This document shows, in pieces, positions 35,300 to 44,182 of a stretch of DNA of 64,000 nt. The stretch spans positions 309,323-373,322 of the forward strand of contig JANFXS010000004.1 of NCBI GenBank assembly GCA_024460105.1, read 5' to 3'. Source of the stretch: Anaerotignum faecicola. Its GTDB lineage: Bacteria; Bacillota; Clostridia; Lachnospirales; Anaerotignaceae. The notes under the pieces were generated by a model. It made no database searches and had not been told where the DNA came from. It was given only the letters and a program-made list of their open reading frames with translations. The translations under genes and the position numbers were made by a program. How positions within the stretch are numbered: the first letter of the stretch is position 1; every line of letters begins with the position of its first letter.

Positions 35300-38212
35300 A
35301 TGAATAAATTTGAAACAGGCATGATATACAACGGTTTTAAACTTATCCAAATGGAAGAAGTTGAAGATATTAACAGCCGTTGCCATGTTTTTGAACATGA
35401 AAAAACGGGAGCAAAACTTTTTTATGCTCAAAATAACGATGAAAACAAAGTATTTTTTGTGGCTTTTAAAACTCCGCCTTCGGACAACTGCGGGACGGCC
35501 CATATTATGGAACATTCCGTTTTATGCGGTTCCGAAAAATATCCGGCTAAGGATCCGTTCAATACGCTTGTTAAGGGTTCGTTAAATACTTATCTTAACG
35601 CCCTCACATATTCCGACAAAACAATGTATCCTGTGGCAAGCTGCAATCACGAGGACTTTAAAAACCTTATGGACGTATATCTTGACGCCGTTTTTAATCC
35701 GCGCGCCGTCAGGGACAGAAAGATATTTATGCAGGAAGGCTGGCATTTCGAACTTGAAAATAAAGACGCGCCGCTTAAATTAAACGGCGTTGTATATAAT
35801 GAAATGAAAGGGGCTTTTTCGGGGCCGGACAGGCTCTTAGGAGAAACTATAAATAAAACGCTTTTTAAAGATTCCATATATAAATATGAAAGCGGTGGAA
35901 ATCCCGAAAATATACCGGATCTGACATATGAGAATTTCGTCGGCTTTTATAATGAGTATTATCACCCTTCAAACAGCTTTTTTTATCTTTACGGCGATAT
36001 GGACGTTGAGTATGCCCTTGAACGCATAAACAGCGGTTATCTTGAAAAATATGACAGGAAGGAAATTAAAAACGATATAGCCGACGAGCCCGCGCATACC
36101 CACTGCGGGTTCGCTTCGGATACGTTTTCCGTTCCCAAAGGGACAAAAACAGGCAAGGAAAGCATGATTTCGTTTAATTTTGTAGTGGGAAAATCTACAG
36201 ATACGCTTTTGTCTTTAAGCATGGACGTTTTAAGCTATGTGCTTCTTGAAACAAGCGCGTCGCCTGTTAAAAAAGCCGTTATAGATAAAGGAATAGCACA
36301 GAGCGTGGAAGGATGGTTCGACAACACCACAAAGCAGATGGTGTTCAGTATCGTTGCAAAAAATACGTCGTGCCGTAAAATCGGAAGCTTTAAGGACACC
36401 GTGCTTAATTCGCTTAAAGACATATTAAAGACAGGGCTTGATCCTAAACTTGTGGAATCCGCCATAAATTATTACGAGTTTCTTTTGAGGGAGGCCGATT
36501 ACGGATACAGGCCGAAAGGCCTTGCCTACGGCATGGATATGATGAAAGGATGGCTCCATGGACAAAACCCGGTTGAAGCCGTTAAAATATGGAAATATTT
36601 TGATATTATGCGCGAAAGGGCAAAGGACGGGTATTTTGAAAATATAATCAAGGAAAATATTTTAATGAGCCCTATACATTCCATAGCCGCGGTTGCCGCG
36701 GAAGAAGGGAAAGAAGAAAGGCTTGAAGCGGAGCTTCAAAAACGCCTTGACGAGTATAAAAAATCGCTTTCGGACAGCGAGGTTGAAAGTATTGTAAGGG
36801 AAACAAAAGAGCTTATCGAATACCAAAGCGCCCAGGACAGTCAGGAAATACTCGATACTATACCCATGCTTAAAAAGGATGATATTAAAAAGGAAGCTTC
36901 TTTTGACCGGGTTGTCGGGGAAGAAATAAGGGGAGTAAAATCTCTTTTTATACCGCTTGATACGAACGGGATTATATACGGGAAAATCATGTTTACGCTT
37001 AACAAAGTGCCGAGGGAGCTTGTGCCGTATGCCGGGCTTTTGTCAAGGGTTTTGGGCAGGATTGATACGGTGAGGTACGATTATGAAACGCTCCCTACGG
37101 AAATAAATATGTATACGGGCGGTATCGCCGGAAGGCTTTCCGTATATAAAAATAAGGACGGATTTAAACCGGTGATGTCGCTTAACGGCAAGGCCCTTGC
37201 AAGAAACGGCAAAAAAATGTTTGAAATAATGGAAGAAATAATATTCGGCAGCCTTTACAGCAGCGTTGACAACCTGACGAAAATAATACTGGACTTAAAG
37301 GCGGAGTATGAAAGAAGATATGACAATAACGGCCATGCGGCCGCCGTTTCAAGATGCGAGGCGCTTTTGAGCGCCGCAGGCGAGTATGAGGATTTGGCCA
37401 AGGGAATAGCTTTCAGCGACTTTTTGCAGCTCGCGGCCGAAAATCCAAAAGAAACGGCGCAAAACCTCAAAAAGACAGCCGACCTTATATTTACAAGGGA
37501 TAACCTGATTGTTGCCGCGTGCTCCGACGATAAAAACGCAGGATTTGTTTCAAGGAGCGCGGAAGGGCTTGTGCAAAGCTTTGCAAACGGGAAAAATCCC
37601 GACGCGGAATTTGTTTTCGGCGGGAAAATTTTGTCGGAAGCTATAGAAACGGGCAGCAAGATAGTGTATAATGCCATGTGCGGGAATTTTGCCAAGGCCG
37701 GCTACAGCTACAGCGGCAAGATGTCCGTTATTAAAAATATTATAAATACTGAATTTTTGTGGAATGAAGTGCGCGTTAAAGGCGGCGCATACGGATGCGG
37801 CGCGGGCTTTGACAGATACGGCGGAGTTTATGCATATTCATACCGCGATCCGAATGTGGCTTCCACATACAAGAATTTTAGGGATATAGGCAGTTTCCTT
37901 AAAAACGTTTCCCTTTCGGAAAAAGACATTGTGCGCTATACATTAGGCGCGGTAAACGTTGCCGACAGGCCGAAAAGCAATGCGGATCGTTTTGAAACGG
38001 CTTTATCAAGGTATATAAACGGATATTCTAAAGAGGACGTGCAGAAAGAACGCGACGAGCTTTTAAGCGTTTGCGCAAACGACGTTAAAGTATTCGGCGA
38101 GATTTTCGATAAATCTATGGAAAACAATGCGGTATGCACATTCGGTTCGGAAACAAAAATCAGGGAGAATTCTCAGATGTTTGAAGAAATAAGAAAACTT
38201 TACAAAAGGTGA
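35300..38212 (+). CDS. M16C family zinc metallopeptidase (presequence-protease-like)
   Basis: A 970-residue protein of the PreP/insulinase C subfamily, which folds as four alpha/beta domains in one chain. The inverted zinc motif HIMEH is at residues 68-72, followed by SEKYPAKDPFNTLVKGSLNTYLNALTYSDKTMYPVAS. The later VVYNEMKGAF supplies the third metal ligand, a Glu. The C-terminal half has GGAYGCGAGFDRYGGVYAYSYRDPN. It degrades unstructured peptides in the cytoplasm; no signal peptide is seen. GAAAGGGG lies before ATG 35300. The next gene, another metallopeptidase, begins at or just after its stop codon. Confidence 0.93.
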   Translation: MNKFETGMIYNGFKLIQMEEVEDINSRCHVFEHEKTGAKLFYAQNNDENKVFFVAFKTPPSDNCGTAHIMEHSVLCGSEKYPAKDPFNTLVKGSLNTYLNALTYSDKTMYPVASCNHEDFKNLMDVYLDAVFNPRAVRDRKIFMQEGWHFELENKDAPLKLNGVVYNEMKGAFSGPDRLLGETINKTLFKDSIYKYESGGNPENIPDLTYENFVGFYNEYYHPSNSFFYLYGDMDVEYALERINSGYLEKYDRKEIKNDIADEPAHTHCGFASDTFSVPKGTKTGKESMISFNFVVGKSTDTLLSLSMDVLSYVLLETSASPVKKAVIDKGIAQSVEGWFDNTTKQMVFSIVAKNTSCRKIGSFKDTVLNSLKDILKTGLDPKLVESAINYYEFLLREADYGYRPKGLAYGMDMMKGWLHGQNPVEAVKIWKYFDIMRERAKDGYFENIIKENILMSPIHSIAAVAAEEGKEERLEAELQKRLDEYKKSLSDSEVESIVRETKELIEYQSAQDSQEILDTIPMLKKDDIKKEASFDRVVGEEIRGVKSLFIPLDTNGIIYGKIMFTLNKVPRELVPYAGLLSRVLGRIDTVRYDYETLPTEINMYTGGIAGRLSVYKNKDGFKPVMSLNGKALARNGKKMFEIMEEIIFGSLYSSVDNLTKIILDLKAEYERRYDNNGHAAAVSRCEALLSAAGEYEDLAKGIAFSDFLQLAAENPKETAQNLKKTADLIFTRDNLIVAACSDDKNAGFVSRSAEGLVQSFANGKNPDAEFVFGGKILSEAIETGSKIVYNAMCGNFAKAGYSYSGKMSVIKNIINTEFLWNEVRVKGGAYGCGAGFDRYGGVYAYSYRDPNVASTYKNFRDIGSFLKNVSLSEKDIVRYTLGAVNVADRPKSNADRFETALSRYINGYSKEDVQKERDELLSVCANDVKVFGEIFDKSMENNAVCTFGSETKIRENSQMFEEIRKLYKR

Positions 38213-38217
38213 GAAAC

Positions 38218-38937
38218 GTGAGCAGGAAATCTGTTTCTTATATGGGCATACCTATAGAATACACTTTGACGAGGAAACCGGTTAAAAATATTAATATAAG
38301 GATTAACGAGCACGGGGAAATAATGGTTTCGGCCGGCAGGAGAGTGCCGAGCGGATATATAAACGATTTTGTCGAAAGCCGCGCCGAATGGATCATAAGA
38401 AACCTGGCCGCCATTGAAAGGTATAATGAAACAAAACCCGACAGCGGCGTATACACAGGAAAAAAAGTATACTTCCTGGGGCAGCTTTGCGTTATTGACG
38501 TTGAGGAAGGCGAAGGCGAAAGGGTTTTAATTGACGGAAATGTTATTAGTATATATACAAAAAAGGCGGACGACCATGAGGCTGTGAAAAAAATGTATCT
38601 TAAATGGCTTTATACGGAAGCTGAAAAGGTTTTTAGCCTTCGCATGGAGGAGATTTATTCGATTATAAGCGGCGAGGGCGTACCGAGGGCGGCATTGGAC
38701 ATACGAAATATGAAATCCGTTTGGGGGACATGCAACATTGAAAAATGTAAAATAACATTAAACCTACAGCTTATAAAGGCGGACGTTAAGTGTATCGATC
38801 AGGTTATACTGCACGAATATATGCATTTTAAGGTTCGGAACCACGGCGCCGATTTTTATAAACTGATTGACAAATATATGTCAGACTGGCGCGAATATAA
38901 AAAGGATCTGGAGGAAAAATATAAGGACGGTATTTAA
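38218..38937 (+). CDS. YgjP-like M48-type metallopeptidase domain protein
   Basis: A 239-residue protein with the YgjP/DUF45 signature: MKSVWGTC at about residue 165 and VILHEYMHFKVRNHGADFY, with HE-x-x-H zinc ligands, at about 197-215, then DWREYKKDL. The N-terminal half forms the family's beta domain (YTLTRKPVKNINIRINEHGEIMVSA). I chose GTG 38218, since AAAGG lies 8 bp upstream. A GTG at 38209 overlapping the preceding stop is the alternative. Coupled to the M16C gene. The physiological substrate of the family is not known. Confidence 0.88.
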   Translation: MSRKSVSYMGIPIEYTLTRKPVKNINIRINEHGEIMVSAGRRVPSGYINDFVESRAEWIIRNLAAIERYNETKPDSGVYTGKKVYFLGQLCVIDVEEGEGERVLIDGNVISIYTKKADDHEAVKKMYLKWLYTEAEKVFSLRMEEIYSIISGEGVPRAALDIRNMKSVWGTCNIEKCKITLNLQLIKADVKCIDQVILHEYMHFKVRNHGADFYKLIDKYMSDWREYKKDLEEKYKDGI

Positions 38938-39767
38938 ATATCCGCTCTGCCGTTAAAGGAACAGCGGGCCGATAAAGTGCGCGTTGAGGGCATGCGTAAC
39001 GTAAGGAGAAGGCGATTGTTTTGCGGCGTAAAGATACGATTTGCAAAACATACGCCCCATGATGTTTAATATGCGGAAAGCGGCGTATGCGCGTTGGGCC
39101 CGGTTTAACCGGTTCTGTGGCATACGGTAATTTAACCAGTATTATATACGGATTTTTGATTAAAATAATATTGACGAATTCATAAAACCGGGGGACTGTA
39201 AAACCTCCGGTTTCTGTTTATTTGGATTTAAGCGTTTCAAAACGGCAGTTTGCAAAGACGGCGCATTAAATTCAGGCGGAGCCACAGGCGCAGATTTAAA
39301 ACGGGAAATGGTTTCAATTAAGTTGGCTTGATATAAGGGCGGCGAAACTCGGACTAAACAGGATTGCCTTCGTTTCTGCCGCCGGGATTTAGACAATATG
39401 CCGCGGGAATATCAGATTTACAGAATACGGGAATTTTAATTGTAAAATATGGTCAGGCCTTCAGATAGCCTCACAGTATAAATATTTGGTATTTTTGAAT
39501 AAAAACAATAATGGCCTGACAGGTTAGGCCGTTTATTTTTTAGAAATTTTTACTGTTTTTTGTATGTTAATAAAATATCAAATAGATTTACGCCGCCTTT
39601 GCAAGCCGCTTAAAACCGCTGATTTGTGCTATTTTTCTATTGACGTTTGAATTGACGTCTGTTAGTATAAACTATGGATTGTGGACGAATTGTGTTCGTA
39701 TATACAAACGTAGTTTTATATTATTATGAATATGCATTTGCTGTGAACAGCAGAAAGGGTGGTTAAT
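38938..39767. other. Long intergenic region with two hairpins
   Basis: No gene is supported. AAACCGGGGG with CCTCCGGTTT (39185-39213) and GGCCT with AGGCC (about 39514-39531, followed by a T-rich tract) are terminator-like hairpins. Transcription of the 39768 cassette must start in the last 150 bp; a TATAAA at 39666-39671 is a candidate -10 box. Confidence 0.45.
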
Positions 39768-40148
39768 ATGAAATTAATGCACACAAAGTTACCTGAATTT
39801 TTGAAAAAAATGAAGGTTGCCGCTAATGAAAGCGAGCATCCTATGGAAATTAATATCAGGGGGCTTGAAAACCTTACCTCCGCTAAAATGCAGTCGTTAA
39901 GGACAGGAAGGATTGAACATGCAGTAAGGGAAATGACTTTCAGGGAAGGCGTTGAAAGCATCGATTTTGTCGTTATACCGCGTGTGCCGGAAACAATGCA
40001 CACCGTAATTATAAAGGGTATGGACAAAGACGGAAATGTAAAAAGCGCAATACTTGAAGTTTTAAATATACTCCAGCCGACGGAAGAAGCGGAACTTATG
40101 GGCTGCGACGACGTTGAGGACAGAAGGCCGGGCATCGGCAGGCATTAA
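39768..40148 (+). CDS. Conserved hypothetical protein, first gene of an uncharacterised cassette
   Basis: A 126-residue soluble protein beginning MKLMHTKLPEFLKKMKVAAN. It contains EINIRGLENLTSAKMQSLRTGRIEHAVREMTFREG, IDFVVIPRVPETMHTVIIKGMDKDG and an ending with CDDVEDRRPGIGRH. No signal peptide or membrane segment. I do not recognise the family. ATG 39768 has an AGAAAGGG site. It leads a run of plus-strand genes (39768-42190) whose spacing suggests a single transcript with the next three genes and perhaps the LarA-like gene. Confidence 0.72.
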   Translation: MKLMHTKLPEFLKKMKVAANESEHPMEINIRGLENLTSAKMQSLRTGRIEHAVREMTFREGVESIDFVVIPRVPETMHTVIIKGMDKDGNVKSAILEVLNILQPTEEAELMGCDDVEDRRPGIGRH

Positions 40149-40280
40149 ATTATAAATACAGTCTGAGGGCGGCGGGGCGCAATGTCTTTTTTGTGCCCGT
40201 CACGATTAAATGTACGGGCCGTAAGAAGAAACGGCGCCGGCATAAATCTTACTGTTTCTACATTTTAGGAGGAGATATAA

Positions 40281-41303
40281 ATGGCAAAATTAACATATAA
40301 AATGATACCCGAAGGAATGCTTAAGGGAAAATATATACCCTTAAATATTGCTTTTATCGATTACAGGGAAGTTAAAGCCTGCGGCGTTACGCCGAAAGAA
40401 GCTTTTGAGGCCGTTGCAAAAACGGTTGACGGACCTATAGGAATGAATATTTTTGATCCTGACGTTGTGACTACCACAAGCGACGGCGTTATGGTTGACG
40501 GCACCACTGTATTTATGGCAGCGGCGGACAGGGGAAAAATGAACAAGGACTTCGGATACCTTGAAATGGCTGAAATGCCATATTCGGAACAGCTTATTAA
40601 AGAAGAACCGCACCTTATCCAGTGGGATGCAAATTTTAAAGGCAAAAGGTTATTCAGGGGACCCGATCCCGCAACAAAGATTATACCCGTTCATAACGTA
40701 TGTATTTCAGGGCGCGCAAGCAACAATAACTCCGCAACGGAAATGATGAATATCGTTACAATGGAAGAAATTCTCCTTCCTATACTCGGCCAGCAGCAGA
40801 TCATTGAAAACGGCAAAGTAGTTCTCGGCATGACGGGAGGCGTTATGTCCGTAGGGATTGGAATGATTATGCCTGAAAAATACGGACGCGTTTTCCCGAC
40901 GAGGCAGTTCCCGGCAGGCGAAACGGCTCACGGAAGCGGTATTTACGCCCAAACGCTTAAAGCGCATATCCCATGTATCGTAGCCGACAAATCCGTGCTT
41001 GCAAAATATATAATTAAAGCCCTTCAGGCAGGCTGCATACCGGGCAGGACCGTAGGAGCTTCGCCGGCGGTTTTGGGCGTTGCAAGGGCTATGGGAATTT
41101 CGCCTGATTACGACAACATAACGGAAAGGGCTTATGAAGAACTCGCAAGCATAGGATGCACGAAAGAATGGATGACCGAAAAAGTAGATATACTTACTCC
41201 GGAAGAAATAATTGCAAGAGCGGACGAAATTATACCCGGTATCGACGATGCGACTAAATATGACGTAAGCGACCTTGTACAGGTTGTTACTGTTGAAATT
41301 TAA
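40281..41303 (+). CDS. Conserved hypothetical enzyme-like protein of the cassette
   Basis: A 340-residue soluble protein with an AGGAGGAG site before ATG 40281. Conspicuous segments are VVTTTSDGVMVDGTTVFMAA (about residues 62-81), CISGRASNNNSATEMMNIVTM (about 141-161), VLGMTGGVMSVGIGMIMP, FPTRQFPAGETAHGSGIYAQ (about 211-230) and QAGCIPGRTVGASPAVLGVARAMG. The Gly-rich loops and conserved Cys, His and Thr suggest a catalytic protein, but I do not recognise the family. It is the largest member of the cassette and probably its central enzyme. Function is unknown. Confidence 0.72.
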   Translation: MAKLTYKMIPEGMLKGKYIPLNIAFIDYREVKACGVTPKEAFEAVAKTVDGPIGMNIFDPDVVTTTSDGVMVDGTTVFMAAADRGKMNKDFGYLEMAEMPYSEQLIKEEPHLIQWDANFKGKRLFRGPDPATKIIPVHNVCISGRASNNNSATEMMNIVTMEEILLPILGQQQIIENGKVVLGMTGGVMSVGIGMIMPEKYGRVFPTRQFPAGETAHGSGIYAQTLKAHIPCIVADKSVLAKYIIKALQAGCIPGRTVGASPAVLGVARAMGISPDYDNITERAYEELASIGCTKEWMTEKVDILTPEEIIARADEIIPGIDDATKYDVSDLVQVVTVEI

Positions 41304-41319
41304 TTTTTGGAGATTAAAA

Positions 41320-41679
41320 ATGGATGACAATAAAGTGATTGTCCAAGTGGACAAAACTGTTATTAAAATCACCGGCCTTGAAATTAAAGGGCTTAATATT
41401 CAGGAACTTGAAAAAATATTAAAAGACAGGCTCAAAAGCGTTGTGCGTGTAATCGGCGTTACGGGAAGCTCGGTTGAAATGGATATTTACGGCGTTGAGG
41501 AAGCGGATATACTCAAAGACGGCGACGGCATTATCAAAGCCGTAGCGATAGCCGAAGGCATTACCATTACGGATGTGACAAAAATGATGTCCGTTGAAAA
41601 AATAAAAACGGTAAGCGCCGACAGCCTGCCGGAATACCATGAGGGCATGTGCATGAAAGAGCGGTGGCTCGATGTTTAA
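41320..41679 (+). CDS. Conserved hypothetical protein of the cassette
   Basis: A 119-residue soluble protein: MDDNKVIVQVDKTVIKITGLEIKG, then LNIQELEKILKDRLKSVVRVIGVTGSSVEMDIYGVEEADILKDGDGIIKAVAIAEGITITDVTKM. The ending has Cys and Met (EGMCMKERWLDV). I do not recognise the family. It follows the 340-residue gene by 16 bp and overlaps the next gene by 8 bp, so production is coupled to both. It may be a small subunit. Confidence 0.7.
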   Translation: MDDNKVIVQVDKTVIKITGLEIKGLNIQELEKILKDRLKSVVRVIGVTGSSVEMDIYGVEEADILKDGDGIIKAVAIAEGITITDVTKMMSVEKIKTVSADSLPEYHEGMCMKERWLDV

Positions 41680-42190
41680 AAACGCGTTTATTATACCGAC
41701 CGGCGACGAGCTTAAGGCCGGAATTGTGCTCGATACCGACAGCCCTATGATTATGCAGGAGCTTTTGTCCTTAAACGGTGGGGCGAGAGTTACACGCCTT
41801 GCGCCTGTCGAGGACATTGAAACCGCCATAAGCGAAACGGTTTTGGAAATGCACAAAAGCGGAGCGGATTTAATAGTGCTCATAGGCGGAAGCGGCGGCG
41901 GGCACCGTTACAGTACAACCCTCGGCAGGGATTTTACACATTCATCCCTCGAAAATATACTTGAAAACAGCATAAGCCGTGAAATGTACGGAAAAAACGG
42001 GCATATGTGGAGCAAACTTGTAATCGGAAACATAGGCGGAACGCTTGTTTTTAATGTTCCGGGGCCGTACGACGAGGCAAAGGCCGCCGTATCGGCTTTT
42101 AAAAAGGCGTATGCGGAAAACGAAACGGATTTTGACGCTGTGAATAAACGTATGATGGAAGCCGTAAAGGCAAAATACGGTTTTGAATAA
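41672..42190 (+). CDS. MoCF/MoaB-like domain protein of the cassette
   Basis: A 172-residue protein. FIIPTGDELKAGIVLDTDSPMIMQELLSLNGG, the central GADLIVLIGGSGGGHRYSTTLGRDFTHSSLE, and IGNIGGTLVFNVPGPYDEAKAAV follow the layout of the MoCF (MoaB/Mog/CinA) fold: a GDE-G-x-x-D loop and a GGSG-G binding loop. The normal GG-TG motif is replaced by GGSGGG, so molybdopterin binding is uncertain. No other molybdenum cofactor gene is nearby. It overlaps the preceding gene by 8 bp. A role as a binding subunit with the other cassette proteins is inferred. Confidence 0.72.
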   Translation: MFKNAFIIPTGDELKAGIVLDTDSPMIMQELLSLNGGARVTRLAPVEDIETAISETVLEMHKSGADLIVLIGGSGGGHRYSTTLGRDFTHSSLENILENSISREMYGKNGHMWSKLVIGNIGGTLVFNVPGPYDEAKAAVSAFKKAYAENETDFDAVNKRMMEAVKAKYGFE

Positions 42191-42464
42191 ATATGGCTTA
42201 AAAAGGCTTAAAATTTCATAGGCAGGTCGAGTTATTTATGGTTCAGGGCATTTGCGGCAGCGCAGAGGGTTAGGATACGGCTTTACTGTTTTAAGCACCC
42301 AAACCGTGAAAACGGCCTGACGTTTTAAATCCGATGTTATAAACTGCTTTTTATCAGTGCGCATCGTATACGGAGCGGCCTGCACGGCCGCAATTGTTTG
42401 TTCTGTTTACGGCGGTAAGGTTTTTATTTCTTTACAGGCGGATATTATTCGGAGGTGTTATTAT

Positions 42465-43715
42465 ATGGGTTATTTGGCTGAAAATGCCGTTTATCCTAAA
42501 ATGTACAGGGTTAAACAGCGTTTGAAAGACGAAAAACTTAAAGATATTCCGGCAGAAGTAAAAAAACAGCTTGACGGCATAGGGCTCAGGGAGGTTTTAA
42601 AGCCGGGTATGGAAATCGGTGTCTGCAGTGGCAGCCGCGGCGTAAATAATATTGCCGTTATAGTTAAGGCGGCGGTTGATTATGTAAAAGAGTGCGGCGC
42701 GACGCCGTTTATTATACCTGCAATGGGAAGCCACGGCGGCGCGACGGCCGAAGGGCAGAAACATGTGCTTGAAAAATTCGGCGTAAGCGAGGAGGCCATG
42801 GGCTGCGAAATACGTTCGTCCATGGAAACGGTTCAGTTTGAAAATGCTGAAAACGGCGCGCCTGTTTATTATGACAAAACGGCGTATGAAAGCGACGGCG
42901 TTATAATTATAAACAGGGTTAAACCGCATACGGATTTTACGGCGGCAAATGAAAGCGGCGTTGTCAAAATGCTTTCGGTAGGCCTCGGAAAACAGAAGGG
43001 CGCAAGCGCGATGCATGACAACGGCCTCGGAAAATCAATACCGGCGGCGGCCAAAGTAATACTTAAAAACGCCAAAGTGCTTGCGGGGCTTGGCATAGTT
43101 GAAAACGGCAGGGACGAAACTTATTTGATAAAGGCCGTGAAACCCGAAAATTTTATTGAAGAGGACGCAAAGCTTTTGGAAATATCCTACGGGCAGGTGC
43201 CTAAACTTCCGTGCCGCGATATAGACATATTAATTGTAAAGGAAATGGGAAAGCAGTACAGCGGCACGGGCATGGACACGAAAGTTATCGGAAGGATGAA
43301 AATATTCGGCGAGGCGGAGCCTTCATATCCAAGCATCAAAAAGATTGTGACGCTGCGGCTCTCTAAGGACAGTTACGGAAACGCCCTCGGCATAGGCCTT
43401 GCGGATATAACCGTTAAAAAGCTTGCTGATTCTATCGATTACGATGCGATGTATTCGAATTTGGTGACTACAACATTCCTGGAAAGGGGAAAAGTTCCGG
43501 TAAGGTTTGAAACCGAGAAGGAAAGTGTTGACGTTGCTTTCAGGACAATCGGAGCGGTTTTGCCTGAAAACGCAAGGGTTATGGTTATAGACAATACTCT
43601 TCATATTGAAACCGTACTTGTTTCACAGGCTATATATGATGAAATCAAAGACAGCGTTGAACTTATTGAGAGCGGCGTTGAATTAAAATTTAATGAGAAT
43701 TTTGAATTAGTTTAA
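42465..43715 (+). CDS. LarA-like (DUF2088) domain protein
   Basis: A 416-residue protein with the DUF2088/lactate-racemase N-terminal pattern: IGVCSGSRGVNNIAVIVKAAVDYVKECGATPFIIPAMGSHGGATAEGQ (residues about 50-100), and GVIIINRVKPHTDFTA-ESG-VVKMLSVGLGKQKGA. The LarA nickel-pincer histidine/lysine pattern is not clear, so racemase activity should not be assumed. ATG 42465 has a perfect GGAGGTG site. It follows the cassette by 274 bp and ends before a 15-bp stem terminator. Whether it shares substrate with the upstream four genes is inference. Confidence 0.8.
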   Translation: MGYLAENAVYPKMYRVKQRLKDEKLKDIPAEVKKQLDGIGLREVLKPGMEIGVCSGSRGVNNIAVIVKAAVDYVKECGATPFIIPAMGSHGGATAEGQKHVLEKFGVSEEAMGCEIRSSMETVQFENAENGAPVYYDKTAYESDGVIIINRVKPHTDFTAANESGVVKMLSVGLGKQKGASAMHDNGLGKSIPAAAKVILKNAKVLAGLGIVENGRDETYLIKAVKPENFIEEDAKLLEISYGQVPKLPCRDIDILIVKEMGKQYSGTGMDTKVIGRMKIFGEAEPSYPSIKKIVTLRLSKDSYGNALGIGLADITVKKLADSIDYDAMYSNLVTTTFLERGKVPVRFETEKESVDVAFRTIGAVLPENARVMVIDNTLHIETVLVSQAIYDEIKDSVELIESGVELKFNENFELV

Positions 43716-43739
43716 AATATGGTTTAAACCTGACAATCA

Positions 43740-43785
43740 AAAGCGGCTTCAAAACGTGCGTTATAGTTTTGAAGCCGCTTTAATT
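43740..43785 (+). terminator. Intrinsic terminator after the LarA-like gene
   Basis: AAGCGGCTTCAAAAC (43741-43755) pairs fully with GTTTTGAAGCCGCTT (43766-43780). Confidence 0.85.
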
Positions 43786-43995
43786 TATCGGAAAATCAAA
43801 AGTCGGCTGTTTTTCTCCGCCGTATATTTGCGGCGGTTTTAACGAAATAAGGCAGGTTTTTGTGAACCCGCCGCGGCAAGGCGAATTACTTTTTAACACG
43901 GAATTTGTTTTTCTTCCTGAAAATCTGAAAAATACATGTATTTTGTTAATAAACTGTAAATATTTTTAAAAAAAGTTTTAGAAATCCGTAATCTG

Positions 43996-44024
43996 TTGAC
44001 ACCTTAGGGAACTGAATGTAAAAT
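43996..44024 (+). promoter_or_regulatory. Sigma-A promoter of the LysM protein gene
   Basis: TTGACA at 43996-44001 and TAAAAT at 44019-44024 with a 17-bp spacer. The leader is about 150 bp. Confidence 0.7.
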
Positions 44025-44182
44025 ATCTAAGACGGACAGAGAAATCAACGGGTATTTGCATATTTACGGGAATATAACGGATTTGGCGCGCCGTCACGCC
44101 ATAAACGGCGCGGGAAAGCGGCCCGCACGGATATTTGCCGGCGGTTTTGAAAACCGCGGCTGTAATTTAACAGGAGGTTTGT

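Noticed and set aside
42465..43715. Naming the DUF2088 protein a lactate racemase
   Set aside because: LarA nickel-pincer partners (LarB, LarC, LarE) are absent and the pincer residues are not evident, so only the domain is claimed.
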